Assembly: GCA_009774895.1 (NCBI GenBank)
Contig: VSOO01000237.1
Location: 1 to 6,269, forward strand
Direction of reading: 5' to 3'
Source of the DNA: Alistipes sp.
Lineage (GTDB): Bacteria; Bacteroidota; Bacteroidia; Bacteroidales; Rikenellaceae
Length of the DNA stretch: 6,269 bases
In this document: positions 5,814-6,269 of the stretch, piece by piece
Position numbering within the stretch: the first letter of the stretch is position 1
How the letters are laid out: each line of letters starts with the position of its first letter
Made by a program: the position numbers and the translations under genes
The notes under the pieces: model-generated
Told to the model about the DNA's origin: nothing
The model's database searches: none
Seen by the model: the letters and a program-made list of their open reading frames with translations, nothing else

Positions 5814-5891
5814 CAAGTAGAGCGACGATGGCGCAGGGATTACCCGCTGGAGGATGCGGCTGTTGCCCGGGTTCGATTCCCGGCGACTTGC
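5814..5891 (+). tRNA. tRNA-like element 2 (canonical T-arm, abnormal body)
   Basis: The T-arm is perfect: CCGGG (5867-5871) / CCCGG (5879-5883) with loop TTCGATT (5872-5878). Directly after it, CGACTTG (5884-5890) pairs 6 of 7 with CAAGTAG (5814-5820), the acceptor expected for a 78-base tRNA; the complementarity also extends as TGCAAGT (5812-5818) / ACTTGCA (5886-5892). The body is odd: only a 3-pair D-like stem, GCG (5822-5824) / CGC (5832-5834), can be drawn. It competes with a stronger hairpin, GC-A-GGG (5833-5838) / CCCGC (5843-5847), around an ATTA loop. No 5-pair stem with a 7-base anticodon loop was found. It lies 30 bases after element 1 and shares the octamer GGCTGTTG (5738-5745 and 5858-5865) and a GCAA at the 3' end. 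Confidence 0.45.
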
Positions 5892-5926
5892 AAATAAAAT
5901 TACAGAAACACATTAAAATAAATTCT

Positions 5927-6151
5927 ATGACAAAATCGGAAGACTTCAACGCAGGCTGGTTGAACTGCCTGTTTTCATTTGCGGCGGAACTGCTGCGCTG
6001 CGACCGCCACGGGGCGGCTCGAATCATCAAAACAGTTATGAAAGAGGCCGGAGTGACGGACGACGAACTGGTCGGCGTCCTTGCTAAATCGGACGAAATA
6101 GGAATGCCGGAACAGGTCTATGACTGTTTGGACAATATGTATTTAGACTAA
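5927..6151 (+). CDS. Small acidic helical protein of unknown function, 74 residues
   Basis: The frame is open from 5714, but ATG 5927 is chosen because upstream codons lie within the tRNA-like elements and an A-rich leader of about 35 bases precedes this ATG. The protein reads as three or four helices: DFNAGWLNCLFSFAAELLRCD (residues 6-26), GAARIIKTVMKEAG (29-42), TDDELVGVLAKSDEIG (44-59) and EQVYDCLDNMY (62-72). It has an acidic C-terminus and three cysteines (14, 25, 67) not arranged as a zinc site. Its first helix is hydrophobic but amphipathic, so I do not call a membrane segment. I do not recognise the family. Lower GC content in its surroundings than in the upstream operon suggests a separate transcription unit. 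Confidence 0.72.
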   Translation: MTKSEDFNAGWLNCLFSFAAELLRCDRHGAARIIKTVMKEAGVTDDELVGVLAKSDEIGMPEQVYDCLDNMYLD

Positions 6152-6156
6152 CTTTT
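6127..6156 (+). promoter_or_regulatory. Possible Bacteroidetes-type promoter
   Basis: TTTG at 6127-6130 lies 18 bases before TAACTTTT at 6149-6156. These approximate the Bacteroides consensus of a -33 TTTG and a -7 TAnnTTTG, with the last base mismatched and slightly short spacing. Transcription would begin about 10 bases before ATG 6172. The AT-rich background makes chance matches likely. Confidence 0.25.
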
Positions 6157-6171
6157 TTAATTCAACTATTT

Positions 6172-6269
6172 ATGAGAAAAATTTTAGTGAGCGGTTGCGC
6201 AAACTGTCCTTACCTGACAGTCTGGAATGATGGGAATGAGGAGAAAGAGCCTCATGACCGTATTTGCTC
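6172..6269 (+). CDS. Small cysteine-containing protein, N-terminal part (runs off window)
   Basis: ATG 6172 opens a frame that stays open to the window end, giving 32 whole codons. Visible residues begin MRKILVSGCANCPYLTVWND and continue to a cysteine at residue 32. The CANC motif (C9, C12) plus C32 suggests a small zinc-binding fold or redox-active site, although the rest is needed. It follows the 74-residue gene by 20 bases of AT-rich sequence containing a T-run (6153-6158), and its leader is A/T-rich without a Shine-Dalgarno. I do not recognise the family. Confidence 0.65.
   Translation, partial: MRKILVSGCANCPYLTVWNDGNEEKEPHDRIC

Larger units (their letters stand above)
5687..5926 (+). 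other. Non-coding interval carrying the tandem tRNA-like cassette
   Basis: This is the only sizeable gap without a convincing gene. Up to about 5890 it is occupied by the two tRNA-like elements and a 30-base spacer. The last 35 bases (5892-5926) are strongly A-rich, like other leaders in the window. A frame open from 5714 through 6151 crosses both elements, but its first 71 residues are low-complexity (GGCGCCPGS-like) and are better read as translation of structured RNA. Confidence 0.6.
1..6269 (+). mobile_element. Early region of a Mu-like transposable prophage (internal part, ends not in window)
   Basis: All supported genes lie on one strand in tight order. The core pair is a DDE transposase followed after 20 bases by a MuB-type AAA+ ATPase, which is the hallmark of Mu-like phages and Tn7/Tn5090-type transposons. 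Accompanying small genes (HTH protein, second P-loop ATPase, DUF4406, GemA-like protein) point to a phage rather than a simple transposon. No phage end (a TG...CA terminus with transposase-binding repeats) and no flanking host gene is visible, so the element extends past both window edges. The Bacteroidales assignment rests on protein style and A-rich leaders, not on a search. Confidence 0.85.

Noticed and set aside
5845..5859. Anticodon GGA (tRNA-Ser) in tRNA-like element 2
   Set aside because: CCGC/GCGG gives only four pairs around an 8-base loop, the discriminator is C, and a stronger competing hairpin uses the same bases.
5714..5926. N-terminal extension of the 74-residue gene through the tRNA-like region
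   Set aside because: The extension translates the acceptor/T-arm structures into low-complexity peptide (PAGGCGCCPGS). ATG 5927 after an A-rich leader is a better start.
5662..6030. 122-residue antisense frame across the tRNA-like cassette
   Set aside because: Overlaps both tRNA-like elements and a better-supported + strand gene; no family resemblance.
1..6269. Phage ends, CRISPR array, diversity-generating retroelement or integrase attachment site
   Set aside because: No regularly spaced long repeats, no reverse transcriptase or template/variable repeat pair, and no terminal repeats or TG...CA ends were found.

Overview
The window looks like the early (replication/transposition) region of a Mu-like transposable prophage from a GC-rich member of the Bacteroidales, an Alistipes-like host being the best guess. 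The reasons are: a MuA/TnsB-type DDE transposase followed directly by a MuB-type AAA+ ATPase; a set of small conserved genes that I associate with Bacteroidetes transposable phages; A-rich leaders with few Shine-Dalgarno motifs; and GC-rich, codon-biased genes. No lineage was checked by database search.

Layout, all on the + strand. 1-306: 3' end of a small helical protein. 336-740: small helix-turn-helix protein. 741-816: a 76-base leader with nested inverted repeats. 817-2844: DDE transposase. 2865-3746: MuB-like target-DNA ATPase. 3751-3779: three GTTCAAA repeats at exact 11-base spacing. 3779-4411: a second, RecA-like P-loop ATPase. 4413-4610: small conserved protein. 4614-4973: DUF4406 (nucleoside deoxyribosyltransferase-like). 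4957-5427: Mu gp16/GemA-like protein. 5429-5686: small conserved protein. These genes are separated by only a few bases or overlap, so they probably form one transcription unit.

The run of tight coding breaks at 5687-5926. This 240-base stretch has no convincing gene. It holds two consecutive tRNA-like elements, each with a textbook T-arm and a matching acceptor stem, but neither has a clean D-arm or anticodon arm. A two-codon ATG-AAG-TAA reading frame with a perfect Shine-Dalgarno overlaps the end of the preceding gene. Beyond it are a 74-residue protein of unknown function (5927-6151), an AT-rich gap with a possible Bacteroidetes-type promoter, and the start of a small cysteine-containing protein that leaves the window (6172-6269).

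How it works together (inference from the Mu and Tn7 families): the transposase pairs and cuts the phage ends, the MuB-like ATPase selects target DNA and activates it, and the RecA-like ATPase and GemA-like protein probably support replication or host modulation. The tandem tRNA-like cassette is the least explained part of the window and the best candidate for something undescribed.
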